Positions 43,903 to 54,567 of a stretch of DNA of 64,000 nucleotides are shown here, one piece after another. Source of the DNA: Typhlomys cinereus (Eukaryota; Chordata; Mammalia; Rodentia; Platacanthomyidae); the NCBI GenBank assembly GCA_023101885.1, contig JALPQD010000138.1, positions 1,728,542 through 1,792,541 of the forward strand, written 5' to 3'. How positions within the stretch are numbered: position 1 is the stretch's first letter; the number at the start of each line of letters is the position of its first letter. The position numbers and the translations under genes were made by a program. Under the pieces are notes generated by a model that was not told where the DNA came from, searched no databases, and saw nothing but the letters and a program-made list of their open reading frames with translations.

Positions 43903-44094
43903 TGTATGTGTGTGTGTGTTCACAAGAAGACACTTGAGTGTGTATGTCCATGGAGGGCCAAGAGTGACATCAGAAGTGCAGGCCACCACCATTTCCACCT
44001 GTCATTGTTTTTTCACTTGTGATCTGGAGATTAGAACTCAGGTCCTTTTGCTTGGGAGGCAGAGCCTTTAGCCCCGAGACCATCTCCCCAGCCC
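43903..44094 (-). mobile_element. B2-superfamily SINE, internally deleted
   Basis: On plus: TGTG block, 'agacacttgagtgtgtatg', 'gagggccaagagtgacatcag', then directly 'ccatttccacctgtcattg' and 'ccccgagaccatctccccagccc'. The middle (tctacctcctttttgttt-type part) is absent. Words gaaggaa on both sides (about 43896 and 44096) may be the target duplication. Confidence 0.85.
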
Positions 44095-44239
44095 AGAAGG
44101 AACTTTGTCCCATACACAACAAGCTGGAGCGGTGATTATAGAGAAATGAGGCACTAGCTATTCTCCATTCAAGCATGCAGCTCTGTTGTCTAGGAACTTA
44201 ATGCAAATGAAGCGACAGTATGTACTAAATGAAGTAGTG

Positions 44240-44572
44240 TGATGATTGGGATCGTGCATGCCCCCAAAGCTCCTAGGCCAAAAGTCCCAGCTCCGGGCAT
44301 ATTAGCAGTGGTGAAACATTTAGGAGGTGGGGCCTAATGGGAGGGAGGGAGGTCATTAGGGAGCAGATTTTTGGACTCCAGTGTCTTCTTCTATGTCCCA
44401 GTCACCATAAGAACAGTTTCCTCCACCACAAACCCCTCACCATGCCCTGCTATGCCATCCCAGGCCAAAACAACCATGGAATGAAATGTCCCTATGAGCC
44501 AAAAAAACCCTTCCGTTTTACAGATTGATTGATTATCTCAGGCATTTTGTCATCATGATAAAAATCTAGCAC
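44240..44572 (+). mobile_element. MaLR LTR of the MLT1/ORR1 kind
   Basis: 'gtgtgatgattgggatcgtgc', 'aggaggtggggcctaatggg', 'gatttttggactccag', 'accatggaatgaaatg' and 'gattgattatctcagg', with the end 'atgataaaaatctagcaca'. Diverged but ordered. Confidence 0.7.
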
Positions 44573-45539
44573 AAATTGCTTTACATGAAAGCACGCATGA
44601 CACGAAGGTATGCATTGATCAGTTCACAGCAAAGATGCTGTGACCAGAGACTCAGGGGTACCCGACTTGCATTTCCACTGGGAGCAATGGTGAGTTCCTA
44701 ATCGAGCATCTATGGAAACAGGAGAGAATACAACTCCCACACATACCAGGAGCTGATATATGGTTAGGATAGACACTGTGGATTCACAGAGCTGTCTCTG
44801 GGCTCTGATGTGGAACTAAACAGCACAAATTCATATGTGATGCCTTAAAAGAATATAAATAAAGTGAAAAACAGTGAATCCCTTCCCAGCAGGTTTAAGG
44901 GATCCTCCCACTCATACACAGAGTGCCTTTTTTTTTCTGTTCTAGAACCTGTGTATCCCCCCAATATAAAGCACAAGGCCCAGAAGAGCCTATAGTAAAC
45001 TAAGTCTAGAAGCCTCCATAGCTCATAGCCAGGGTAGACACTCTCATCTAAGATGGTATGGGCCTCCACAAACCGCAAGAATGGTCAGAACTTAAAACTA
45101 TTCAAGGATCAAAAAACTCAGGAAGGCTAGTTACCACTATCAAAAGTCTATCTTTCCATGACCTGGGACCCCCAACCTAGGAGAAACAAATTACTGGTAG
45201 GGAAGAATACTGTCAAGGCAGAAGGCAGGAGAAAGGGTCCTACCCATCTGGTAGGACTCAAACTTGTCTGTTTGAGTCCTGAACTGAGGAAAGAGGCAGT
45301 TTTCTAAAGGAGGTAGAGCAGGTGGTTGACCTTTTCAGTAAGAAAAGCTGCCAGAGAAGGATTTCTGTGGTCTAGGCAGCCCATGGCCGCGGATAGTGCC
45401 ACAGCTTGAAGGGCACCTAAAAGGAGGATGGAAGAAGGACACAAGTCCCTCCAGCCCCAAGTACCCCCCCATGATAGTCAGTATTGCTATCACAGGCCAT
45501 CAAAGCCAGGCCTCCAACACACCTTAAAAGAGAGTCTAT
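44573..45539. other. unassigned sequence with an 11-bp-stem hairpin
   Basis: No recognised repeat or gene. The hairpin is at 45253-45280. Confidence 0.5.
45253..45280. repeat. perfect inverted repeat, 11-bp stem, 6-nt loop
   Basis: aggactcaaac (45253-45263), loop ttgtct, gtttgagtcct (45270-45280). The arms are exact reverse complements. Confidence 0.95.
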
Positions 45540-45765
45540 AGATTAAGCTTGACCTATGAACATGCATGCAATGGATTGTCTTGATTGCATTCATTGATGT
45601 GGGCAGCACCAGCTCCATCCGCTGGACACGGGTCAGAGGCTATATAAAGAGGAGTGATACATACATGCTTACCTACATTGGTAAACAATCAAAGCCCTTC
45701 TCTACTAAGTTGCTTAGATGCAGTATTTCATTACAGAAAATGCAATGGATGTGAAATGCCTCCTT
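45540..45765 (+). mobile_element. possible MT2-like ERVL LTR
   Basis: 'ggattgtcttgattgcattc', 'gatgtgggcagcaccagctcc' and TATA-like 'gctatataaagagg' fit the middle of the family. The ends are not recognised. Confidence 0.4.
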
Positions 45766-46055
45766 ATTAAGAGAAGCCTCAGGGCTAATCAGTATGCCCA
45801 TTTGTTGTTGGTTCAGTTTGCCCCTCCAGAGCCTCACTCTGCACTCCAAGTGGGTCACTGAGGCATTCTTGCAGAATCCATGGAACAATCACTCAGAGTT
45901 TTCTCCATTTCACCACACTTGTGATGAGATAAAGCCAGGAGCCCTCCCTGGCTGTTCTGGCTCTTTCCAACTCTAGCAGCAGAATCAGAGCTGGAGGGCA
46001 GACCCTGGGCTGGTCACTCAATACCCAAGACACAGTAGTATCTAGGTTTTGCATG
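45766..46055. other. unassigned sequence
   Basis: No recognised feature. Confidence 0.5.
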
Positions 46056-46120
46056 TGATGTGACGTGATGTGATGTGATGTGACGTGATGTGACGTGACG
46101 TGACGTGACGTGACGTGACA
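46056..46120 (+). repeat. TGACG/TGATG pentanucleotide array
   Basis: Twelve perfect-length 5-bp units from 46056 to 46115 followed by tgaca. Seven are tgacg and five are tgatg. The last five full units are all tgacg. Each tgacgtga overlap is a CRE/ATF-like word. Confidence 0.97.
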
Positions 46121-46559
46121 TTAGGTGGACGACTGCTGTAGGCTGTTAGCTTATGGACTAAGAAACTACCATGCGGTGTCTTAGTAAATCCACTCATTTG
46201 GATCCAAAGGACCCTTCAGCAGCTTCCCAACTAATCAGACACTCAGAAACAGAACGGGAAGCAATGAATAGATGGATACATATCATCCAAACCCTCTCAG
46301 GACTAGGCGACCTGGCCACGCCATGATGTCTGCTACACATGCCCACGGCTTCCAGCTTTGGCTTTTTGCATGACTTTTCAGACCAGGTGGCCCTTGGGGG
46401 GTCTCTCTCAGTGAAGGCTCCCCTCTGCCTGCCAGAGGACTGGGCTAGACTGCTAGAAGCCTCGTTTTTCGACACAGCACTAAAGTTAATTAGAGACACA
46501 GATCTACTCAGGTTTTTTGTTGTTGCTATTTTTTTGTTTTTGTTTTTTAAGAAAAAACA
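46121..46559. other. unassigned sequence
   Basis: No recognised feature apart from T-rich runs near 46510-46550. Confidence 0.5.
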
Positions 46560-47640
46560 ATTCCATTATTGTTCCTACAAAAAATATTTGAAATAAAGGA
46601 GGAAAAACTTGAGATAGGAATTCCTTGGAGTCCAATAACCTTGGTTTGCCATGGGCCTGTGGATAGATTGGCCCCGGCCAGCTGCCATACTTTCCTCATC
46701 CCTCTCGTTCTCCCTCCTCCCTTTCCCTGTGCCTCTCCTTCCCACTTTTTAACCCCTGGGTTGTTGTTTTTTCTCTATCTGGAAGAATCTAAATTGTAAC
46801 TGTGGGATCATCTGCTAGCTGGTTGCCTCCCAGGACCTTAGCCTCACTTACAATCTAGGGGCTAGAAGCTACTCATTAAACCCCAGCATTACCCTCTCCA
46901 TTCTTTCTACCTTCCACCTTGAGACTGTCACCTTTTCGCAACATTTCCCATGTTCCACCCAACTGCCCTGAACCTGGGCTTGCCACCTCTTCCCCACCCT
47001 TTTGGCTACGCAACCTCACTGGGAGACCTGGACTCTGATTTTTGGGCCCTTCCATTTGGTTCTTCCTGGCTCACCTGTTCATCTCTACCCAGCCTGGATC
47101 CAGGGCTCTGTGTCAACTGCAGGTATGGGCCTGAGGTGCAATGGCTTTACGGAGTTCAGACACAAAGACACGTGTCAAAGTCCTACCCCATAGGCCTGAC
47201 TTCTGTCTTGAGCTCCGATTGCTTTTGTTTTCCTTTTTTGATTAGCCTAAAAGTGGCACAATTCCTATGGTGTTTCCATGCACACTTAGTATACTTGACC
47301 CTCCCCCACCACATCCCCTCCCCCCACCATTCCCTTTTAAAGCCTTCAGTCCCCCAGAGTTCCCCCTGCACTGTCATATCACATGTTCTATTGCTCAACC
47401 CACCTCTTCCTCTTAAAGTCACCTTTCTTCCCACCTCTTAGATCCCCCTACCATATTCCTCTACTCACACTTACTTCCACCTAAATGCATAATATTCAGG
47501 TAACACATATAAAAGTATCTGCATATGAGAGACAACATGAAGTCATTGTCTTTCTGAGATGGATTACCTCTCTTAATATAATACATTCCAATGCCACCCA
47601 TTTTCCTGCAAATTTCCTAATTTCATTTTTCTTTATAGCA
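46560..47640 (-). mobile_element. L1 3' end and 3' UTR
   Basis: 47,530-47,640 reads (plus) 'agtcattgtctttctgagatgg', 'attacctctcttaatataatac' and 'cccattttcctgcaaatttcc', the complement of the conserved L1 end of ORF2. The C/T-rich 46,600-47,530 to its left is in the 3' UTR position; its match is less certain. Open frames across it are not proteins. Confidence 0.62.
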
Positions 47641-48539
47641 TCAGACACCAATCAGTAGACACACATCACAAGAGACCCAGAGGAGGGGCTGGACAAAGAG
47701 GTGGGAACCAAGCACCTAGACTAGAGAAGTAGTTTCTCTGACTCTCAGCGGTTTGATTTGGGGAGACCTCTGCTTTCTCAGATGGAGATTTCACCCTGCC
47801 TATGAATCATGGGCTCTCCAAGACATAATTCTCCATGGGTTCTTTGGAACTTGCGTTTTCTTTTAGTATATGTGCATCTGAACACAGGCAAATTGGGCTG
47901 TGGGGACAAGGCACTTTTGTGGGTTAAGAGATCCTGTGAACAGTAATGGTAAAGAGCCCACCTTTTACGAAGGAGAGCACCTCCACATTGAGCTGGAGGG
48001 GACGGTTCCACGAAGTCATAATTCCCGTTCATCGAATACTCACTACAGTTCTTGGTTTTTGTGGAAGTTGTGTTTGATGATGCGTCCATGAATGCTGAAT
48101 TCACATTCATATTCGCTTCTAGGGGGAATGCAAGCGGGGTTCCTGTGAGCCTCTGGGGACATCGCCTTTGTTACTGATCAATACATACCCTCATGGGAGC
48201 TGTAGGGAGTGAACCGGGGAGGACAAGGGTGATTTCTGAGAAATGCCACCTTGGGGTGTCAACAGAACCTGTCTGCACTCTCTAAGAAGTCCGGTAGGAT
48301 TTAAATTGCTGCCTGGTAGTTGGACTACCCTTGCCATTGCAGCAATATTCGGAAGATGTGCTGCATGGGGTCATCACTGGATTCAGTTTGTATCAAAGAC
48401 TCTCAGCTCCTTCCTAACTCATGCAGTCCTCTAGGGACCCCCTGCTCACCTCACCAGGCACGTCTCACCAACTCCTCTAGAGTTCACAGCCAGAGAGAAA
48501 TCAGTTGATTTCACATTCATCAACAACCCTTTTCTTCCG
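47641..48539. other. unassigned sequence, no gene seen
   Basis: No recognised repeat or coding signal in about 0.9 kb. Confidence 0.5.
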
Positions 48540-48871
48540 CTCTTTCTTTCTCTTTCTTTCTTTCTTTCTTTTCTTTCTTTCTTTCTTTCTTTCTTTCTTT
48601 TTTCTTTTTTCTTTCTTTCATTTTCTTTCTTTTTCTTCCTTCCTTCTTTCCTTCCTTCCTTTCTTTCTTCCTTTCATTTCTTTCTCTTTTTCTTTCTTTC
48701 TCTTTCTTTTTTCTTCCCCTTCCTTCCTTCTTCTCTCTCTTCTTTCTTTCTTTCTGTTTCTCCTTCCTTCTTTCCTTCCTTCCTTCTTTCTTTCCTTCCT
48801 TCCTTCCTTCCTTCCTTCTTTCCTTCCTTCCCTCCCTCCCTCCCTCCTTCCTTCCTTCCTTCCTTCTTTCC
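48540..48871 (+). repeat. 332-bp polypyrimidine tract
   Basis: CTTT, CTTC and finally CTCC units, with only three purines (48620, 48676, 48766) in 332 bases. The last 105 bases are uninterrupted pyrimidine. The 239-codon plus frame through it (phenylalanine/serine/leucine) and its minus-strand lysine/glutamate mirror are low complexity, not genes. Confidence 0.97.
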
Positions 48872-48901
48872 ATGACACTTTCTTTTTCCCTTACTCCTGT
48901 C

Positions 48902-49232
48902 TGCTGTGGTTTAAATATGAAAGGTCTCCCACAGGATCATGCATTTGCACACCTGGTCCCTGGTTGGTGGCGCTGTTTCAGAAAGCTGTGGAATCTCACT
49001 GGAAAGAAGTGTGCCACTGGGGAGGCCTTCTGGCTTTGAGGTCTGTCCCCACTTCCTGTTTGCTCTTGATTTCCAGCTACAGAAGCACTGGGACCAAATG
49101 CCTCTTCTTCGTACGGTCACATTCTCCACCATTAATGGAGAATGGTGGGATGGTTTCCTCAAACTGGAAACTGCCGTTTGGCTGCTTCTTGCTGGGTATC
49201 TGGTCACAGCAACAAGGAAAGTAACTGAGACA
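48902..49232 (+). mobile_element. MaLR (ORR1-type) solo LTR with target duplication
   Basis: 331 bp, tgctgtggtttaaatatg to ctgagaca. A perfect 5-bp duplication ctgtc lies at 48897-48901 and 49233-49237. Internal phrases 'gtgtgccactggggagg' and 'ccaaatgcctcttcttc' are diverged. Confidence 0.88.
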
Positions 49233-49237
49233 CTGTC

Positions 49238-49555
49238 TTAATCCAATGTGGCTGCTATTACAAAACTCGGTGAACTGTCCACAATGGACACATGTCTCGC
49301 AGTTGTAGAAAGTCGTCAGAGGCAGGGCGTGGTGTGGATCTGCCTCCTGGATCATGCACAGCTCCTACCTCCTGTGCCCTCCCACAGTAGGAGGTTAGTT
49401 CTTCCTAGGGCCTTTTTTATGATCCTTATGCTGCTGCTTCTTCATCATCTGGTCACTTCCCAGAGCCTCCTCCCCCTCACTTCCAAACACCATCACATTG
49501 GGTCTAAGATTATTTCAGCATGTGAACTTGGAGAGACATAAACACTCAGTTTGTG
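49238..49555 (-). mobile_element. MLT1/MST-type LTR
   Basis: Plus: 'atgtggctgctattacaaaac', 'cttccaaacaccatcacattgg', 'catgtgaacttggagagac' and 'ataaacactcagtttg' are the complements of such an LTR. It abuts the ORR1-type LTR. Confidence 0.75.
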
Positions 49556-49665
49556 ACTTCCCTGGCTGATTCCTACTCCAAGCGTTGGTTTAAATATCTC
49601 TTCTCTATTCCCCAACTCTGAGTTCCATGACTTTCTTCTGTCTCATGTAGTACCTGCCCCATTCA

Positions 49666-50330
49666 ATGGAGGTTGATGTTGACTGTAAACCTACCCCGAT
49701 CCAGAGTCACCTTGGAGACAACTCTGTCTCTGTGACTGAGAAACATTCCTAGATTAAGTCATCGTCACAGTTTGAAATGTGTCCCCCACAGTCTCATGTG
49801 TTTGAGAGGTGGAGCCTTGCTGGAGGAAGGCGGTCACAGGTGGATAAGTTCCACCCTACCTGCTGGAGAAGCCTCCTATGTAGCAAGAAGTCTTTCAGCT
49901 CTCAGCCTCCAAGCTGTCTGCAATGACTTAGCCTGTCTCCAGCTTCGACCACCAGCCATGCCACCTCCTCCATGAAAAGATTGTATCTCCCCTCTGGAAC
50001 TGTAAGCTGAATAAATCTCCCTTCCTTTCTCAAATTGCTGGACTTCGGGTGCTCTCTCACAGCAGCAGAAAAGAGTGATTGTCACAATTTTGAAGCACTA
50101 AATGTGAGAAGCACCGTTCCTTGGGCTGCAATCTTGTTCTACACAAAAGGGAGAAAGCTAGCCGAGTACATGCATCCATCACTCTCTGCCCCTCGACTAT
50201 GGATGCGATGTGAACAGCTACCTTCAGCTCCTACCACCAGGACTTCCCCACCATGATGGGCTGCTCTCCAAATGCAAGCTAAAACAACCCTTTCTTCCTT
50301 GAGCTGCTTTTGCTGAGACACTTAAGGATA
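49666..50330 (+). mobile_element. MT2-like ERVL LTR, interrupted by a MaLR LTR
   Basis: Left part 49666-49762 ('gttgatgttgactgtaaacc', 'ccagagtcaccttggagac'). Right part 50087-50330 ('gatgcgatgtgaacagctacc', 'ccccaccatgatgggctgc', 'cttgagctgcttttgctgag'). Together they make one MT2-like LTR split at a position corresponding to its middle. Confidence 0.75.
49763..50086 (+). mobile_element. MaLR solo LTR inside the MT2-like LTR
   Basis: Same family as the provirus LTRs: 'cagtttgaaatgtgtccccc', 'gaggtggagccttgctgg', 'gctgaataaatctccc' and 'gggtgctctctcacagc'. A deletion of about 20 bases near 49803 removes the gggcaaggtcatggt stretch. The first base is C rather than T. No clean target duplication. 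Confidence 0.9.
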
Positions 50331-51204
50331 CCAAGGACAGTCATCAGCCTTCCCCTATGCAGTTCTTTCAGGCTGCATGTAAATGGACTCATTGTCTTCT
50401 CTACTCAGTTACAATGACTATGAAGATGGAGGTTATCTGTCTCACTCGCCACCCATTCCTGTTTTTAACACGGTTGGGTATCTCCAAAATGCTTAGCAAA
50501 TATCTACTGAAGGAACAACGTGATGTTCAAGCCGCCTCATGTCCGGACGGTCTGTCTATTTTTCTCATTATATTTCCCACTGTTCTCACTATGCTTCCCT
50601 TTCCTGGGGGCTATCAGTGTCTAGAGTAGAGGCACTTGCTCAACTCCTGTGGAGAGCAAGAAGGGAAAGATCCCGGGCTCCTGGCAAGTACCAACTAGAA
50701 GCAGGGAGGGCAGCAGCATGTGGCCTTGGGTGCCGGAGGGAAGCTGGGCAATGGAAGCATTTCCAGCAGAGAACACGTCTACCTGCCAGGTGTCCACATC
50801 CCTTGGACTGCCTGTGCCCAGAACCGAATCTGAAAGAGGTCACTAAGCCCCTTGTTGTCTCTATGACAGAACTAGTTTATTCATCTCCAAAAATAAATAC
50901 TGAGCATTTACTACGATGCAAGATCCACAGTCAGCCCTTGTATCTGAGCGATCTGGTAGGTGAGGAGGTGGCGGAAGACATGTTTACATGTGTGCAGGAC
51001 AAGGCTCAGAAGAAGCGACCTCATAAAACTTGCAGATGTTCCTCCAGTGCATTGAGACGCTGATTGGTCCTTGTTTCGTTCTTTCCCAGTTATGACCCGT
51101 TTCTACAGTTTGTCTGTAGCCAACCAAGTGGCAGTGAATTCCATCATCTATCTTATCTTTGTGGACGCAGATGGTTAACAAACCCAGATGTGTCGCTGCA
51201 ATGA
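50331..51204. other. unassigned sequence
   Basis: A 174-codon plus frame (50539-51063) and a 67-codon minus frame have no recognisable domain. 'atactgagcatttactacgatg' near 50899 resembles a fossil repeat. Confidence 0.45.
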
Positions 51205-51537
51205 CCTGGAGGTTACCCCTGTGTTAAAAGCTTGGTTCCCCACTTGGTGCTACTGGGAGGTAACTGAAACTCCAAGAAGTAGAACCTAATGAGAGACCCT
51301 CAGATAACTCTCAGAGTGGGATGGTGGACCCTCCTGCCCCTTCCTCTTCTCTTTTGCTTTCCAAGCTCCGAGGTGAGTTGTTATGTTCCATTACACACAC
51401 CTACCATAATATGTTGCCTCGCCACGGGCTCAGACATGGGCCCAGAGCCCCCAAAACTATTGGTCAAAATAAACCTTTCCTCTTTGTAAGGTGGTTATCT
51501 CAAATCTATGTCAGGGTGGCAGCGAGCTGACTAACAT
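51205..51537 (+). mobile_element. MaLR LTR of the MLT1/ORR1 kind
   Basis: 'cccacttggtgctactgggagg', 'aagtagaacctaatgagag', 'ctcgccacgggctcag', 'aaataaacctttcctctttg' (AATAAA) and the end 'cgagctgactaaca'. All in family order. Confidence 0.8.
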
Positions 51538-51944
51538 GCCCCATTTATCACACCCCATTTCTCTCTTCTAGCCCAGGCACCTAGACTGTATCGCACACTT
51601 AAGCACTCCCCTGGTTTTCCCAGAGAGGATGAGAAGCTCACACGCTGCGACCTGCATCTCAGATCTTCAGCATTCAGGTCATTAGCTCAGAAGTTACTGG
51701 TTCAGACAAGTTGCATCCAGACTGAAGCATCCAAGGATGATGTGCTGTAAGGCCAGCAAGTGGCAGTTCTGAGTTTGGGTACGAGACCCAGCAGATGTCA
51801 CTACATGGAAGAGAGTTGTTTTTGGTTTGTTTTTTTTTTTTAACTTTCACTGAGATTGAAGCCCAGGCAGCAGAGATGACTTCAAGCCTCCCATGCGGGA
51901 GCCCAAACCCCACCCTGGAGAAGTTGCTTGGCAAAGTGGTCTCG
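51538..51944. other. unassigned sequence
   Basis: A T run at about 51830-51841; nothing else recognised. Confidence 0.5.
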
Positions 51945-52120
51945 ATGTCAGGCTAACATTCGTGTGCTGACTCTGCTAGTGACGGGCTATACATTGGTGG
52001 AATTAAACTTCCCTTTAAACTCGAGTTTCCTCAACTGCAAAACTGATGTCATAGCTTCTACTCCATGGACTCTCCATGAGGATTATTGGGGTAATTTATG
52101 CAAAACTTCTGAATAATGCC
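51945..52120 (+). mobile_element. MIR
   Basis: 'gactctgctagtgacgggct', 'gagtttcctcaactgcaaaac' and 'ctccatgaggattattggggt' follow MIR order. Confidence 0.65.
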
Positions 52121-53165
52121 AGAAACATCACATGACATTCATAAATGTCAGCTTTATTTTTGGAAACACCTACTCCAGGTCCCCTGTAGGCCAAGTCTCC
52201 AAGGAGGACTTTGTATGGAGCACATCTTGCTGGGACACAGAAGGAAAATGGTGGCACTGATGGATTAAGTCTACTTTGGGACTCTGTACATTAACTTCCT
52301 CCTCGGGTTCCTTCTAGGCAAATTCTGACTGCCTAGACTTTTTCTATAGACAACTCTAGGGAAGGCTGGGAAGTTAGTTGAGTCTGACCACCCAGAACTG
52401 CTGGGTCACTGGAGTGATGGAGCAGGGATCGAATCCTACCATCTGTTCTTGGAGACCCTGATAGGAATGACCTTCCCTGCAACCTGCTGACAAGCCCCCT
52501 GGCCCCTCATTGCTGGGTGAGAGAACTGGTGCTTCTCACTAGGCCTTGACCTGGAGTTCTCACCTCCCCTATGATGTGCCTCCAAGGACACGGTCACTGC
52601 ATGGAGGGAAGGAAACTGTTCCCACTCCAAGGTGCGGTGTGTTAGGTGGGTGTCAAGTCCTTCTGCCTGGCACTTCTCCAACACCTTTCTAACACTGTGG
52701 GACTTTCTGGTTCTGTGGACTCTGCCTCCCAATGATGGAAACAAGAGTAATCACTTCCCCGGCTATTTTGCTACCCAGACACTAGCAGGAGGCAGGAGAC
52801 GTGCAGGATGACAAGGAGCTCCTGCAGAGACAGGGCGGCAGGGACCCTGAAGCGCAGCGTGACAATAGTCAGGTCGCCAGCAGTGACATGAATTGCAGGC
52901 AACCAGCTGGCATCCAGGGCAGCCCTGGCAGTGCTTTCTGGGGACCAGTCCTGCCACCTGTAATGGAGTCACTCAGAATGTGTAGCCTCCAGCCTGCTTC
53001 TCCAAGCCCCACGGATTGCTGCGCGACACCTAGCAATGTTCACGCTCCATCACCCATCCCTGGCCCCTATTGTTCACCCTCGGAAACCTCGATTCTTGCA
53101 GGCAGGAATCACAGGGGTGCATGGGCCACGGGTTAGAAGGCGAGTCTCACCGAGATCCTTCTTGC
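52121..53165. other. repeat-poor, GC-richer sequence
   Basis: No transposon recognised. Open frames on both strands (about 100 codons each) lack domains. Confidence 0.5.
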
Positions 53166-53690
53166 TTAATGAATCTGTCCAGACCCTTTTAATTCCTGAG
53201 CCCTAGCCCTGACCCACCATGGAAAATAAAGAAACCCCACCATGGTTTTCAGACAAGCAGAACAGGCAGTGATCCTGCAAGCCCCGACCCAGAAGGCAGA
53301 ACACCTGCTCGGCAGTTGTGAGATCACTTCTACCAGGACAGCTTTGGGCTGTGCAGCCAGGATGATTCCCACGGGATGGGGCGAGTGGGAAGGATGCTCC
53401 AGGAAGAGGCCAAAGGCCTTTCTCAGGCAACTGACGTGCCAGGCAGTGACCCGGTTCCCAGGCTGGAGGAACAAGGTCAAAGCACTAAGGCAGGAAACAA
53501 TGAGCAGGACAGAGGTGCTCAGGACGCCCCTGCCTGGAATGGGAGCTCCTCGCTGAACTTCTCCGCAGGGCAGGAGAGCAGACACCGCTTCAGGGGCCCT
53601 GGCACTGTTATCAGAAGCGCTGGCACGGCGCCGGGTGGCACTCACACTAATTAACCCTCCCAGACTCCTGGGTAGCGAGAGAAAGCAGGC
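53166..53690. promoter_or_regulatory. candidate conserved non-coding element, GC-rich
   Basis: Repeat-free. Contains acaaggtcaaag (nuclear-receptor ERR/SF1-like, near 53472), tgttatcag (GATA, near 53606), a CpG group around 53610-53640 and ctaattaac near 53647. Open frames of 159 (minus), 104 and 92 codons (plus) overlap each other, which argues against any being real. Confidence 0.28.
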
Positions 53691-53999
53691 ATGGCAGGCC
53701 CCAAGACCCGCGCTGGGCCTTGGCTTACAGGCTTCCTGCTAAGGACCTCCCTGCTTCCAAAGACCCTGTGATTGGGACAATTGTCTCATAGACAGCTGGT
53801 GTCTGGCTAAAGAACAGAGGCGAGAGGAGGACACCATGGCTGGAATGAGAGTCGGGGGTTTGGAGCTCCCTGAGCCGGCGCTTCCAGGGACCGCTTGGGT
53901 GACTCGGGGGAGTCCAGGCTGAGAGAGAGGGGGGGTGCATCCTGATGATGTAAGCTGCCCACTTCCTTTTTATTTTTAGCTTTTATGGGTATTTATACA
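53691..53999. other. unassigned sequence
   Basis: No recognised feature. Confidence 0.5.
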
Positions 54000-54027
54000 A
54001 TGTGCATATGTGCACAGGTAAGTGTGA

Positions 54028-54064
<37 letters not shown>

Positions 54065-54567
54065 TATAAGCCAGAGGTCAACTCTGTGTGTATGTGTGTG
54101 TGTGCTTGTGTGTGTGCTGTGTGTGTGTGTTATGTGTGTGTGTGTGCTGTGTGTGTGCTATGTGTGTGTGTATGCTTGTATGTATGTGTATCTGTGTGTG
54201 CTTGTATATGTGTGTGTTATGTGTGTGTACTTGTCTGTCTATGTATATCTGTGTGTGTTTGTATGTATGTGTGTATATGTGTATGTGTGCGTAAGCCAGA
54301 GGTCAATCTCAGATGTCGTTCCTCAGGAGCCCTCTATCAATCTTCTCCTTTTGAGGTAGGAGCTCTCACTAAGATCTAGAGCATGCCAAATAGACTAGTC
54401 TAGTTGGCCAATGAGCATTAGAGAATCTCCTGCCTCTGCTTCCTCAGCCCTGGGATTACAAGCTATACCTCCAATAACTGGTTTTCTATGTGGGTGCTGG
54501 AGATGAACTTGGATCCTTACGTTTGCAAGGCAAACACTTCACCAACTGAGCTAGCTCCCTAGCCCCA
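54000..54567 (-). mobile_element. RSINE1-like SINE with long TG-rich tail
   Basis: On plus: a TGTG/TATG-rich stretch (54000-54291), then 'gtaagccagaggtcaatctcag', 'gatgtcgttcctcaggagcc', 'tagactagtctagttggcc' and 'gcctctgcttcctcagccc'. It ends 'actgagctagctccctagcccc'. The start of the body (agccagaggtcaa) is also present near 54069, so the tail region was duplicated. Confidence 0.85.

Noticed and set aside
46056..46120. CRISPR-like or regularly spaced array
   Set aside because: A simple 5-bp tandem with no spacers, in a mammalian genome.
48505..49224. 239-codon plus-strand open frame
   Set aside because: Two thirds is a polypyrimidine microsatellite (phenylalanine/serine/leucine) and the rest is a MaLR LTR.
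50539..51063. 174-codon plus-strand frame as a gene
   Set aside because: No recognisable domain, low-quality start context, and overlap with a fossil-repeat-like word and an opposing frame.
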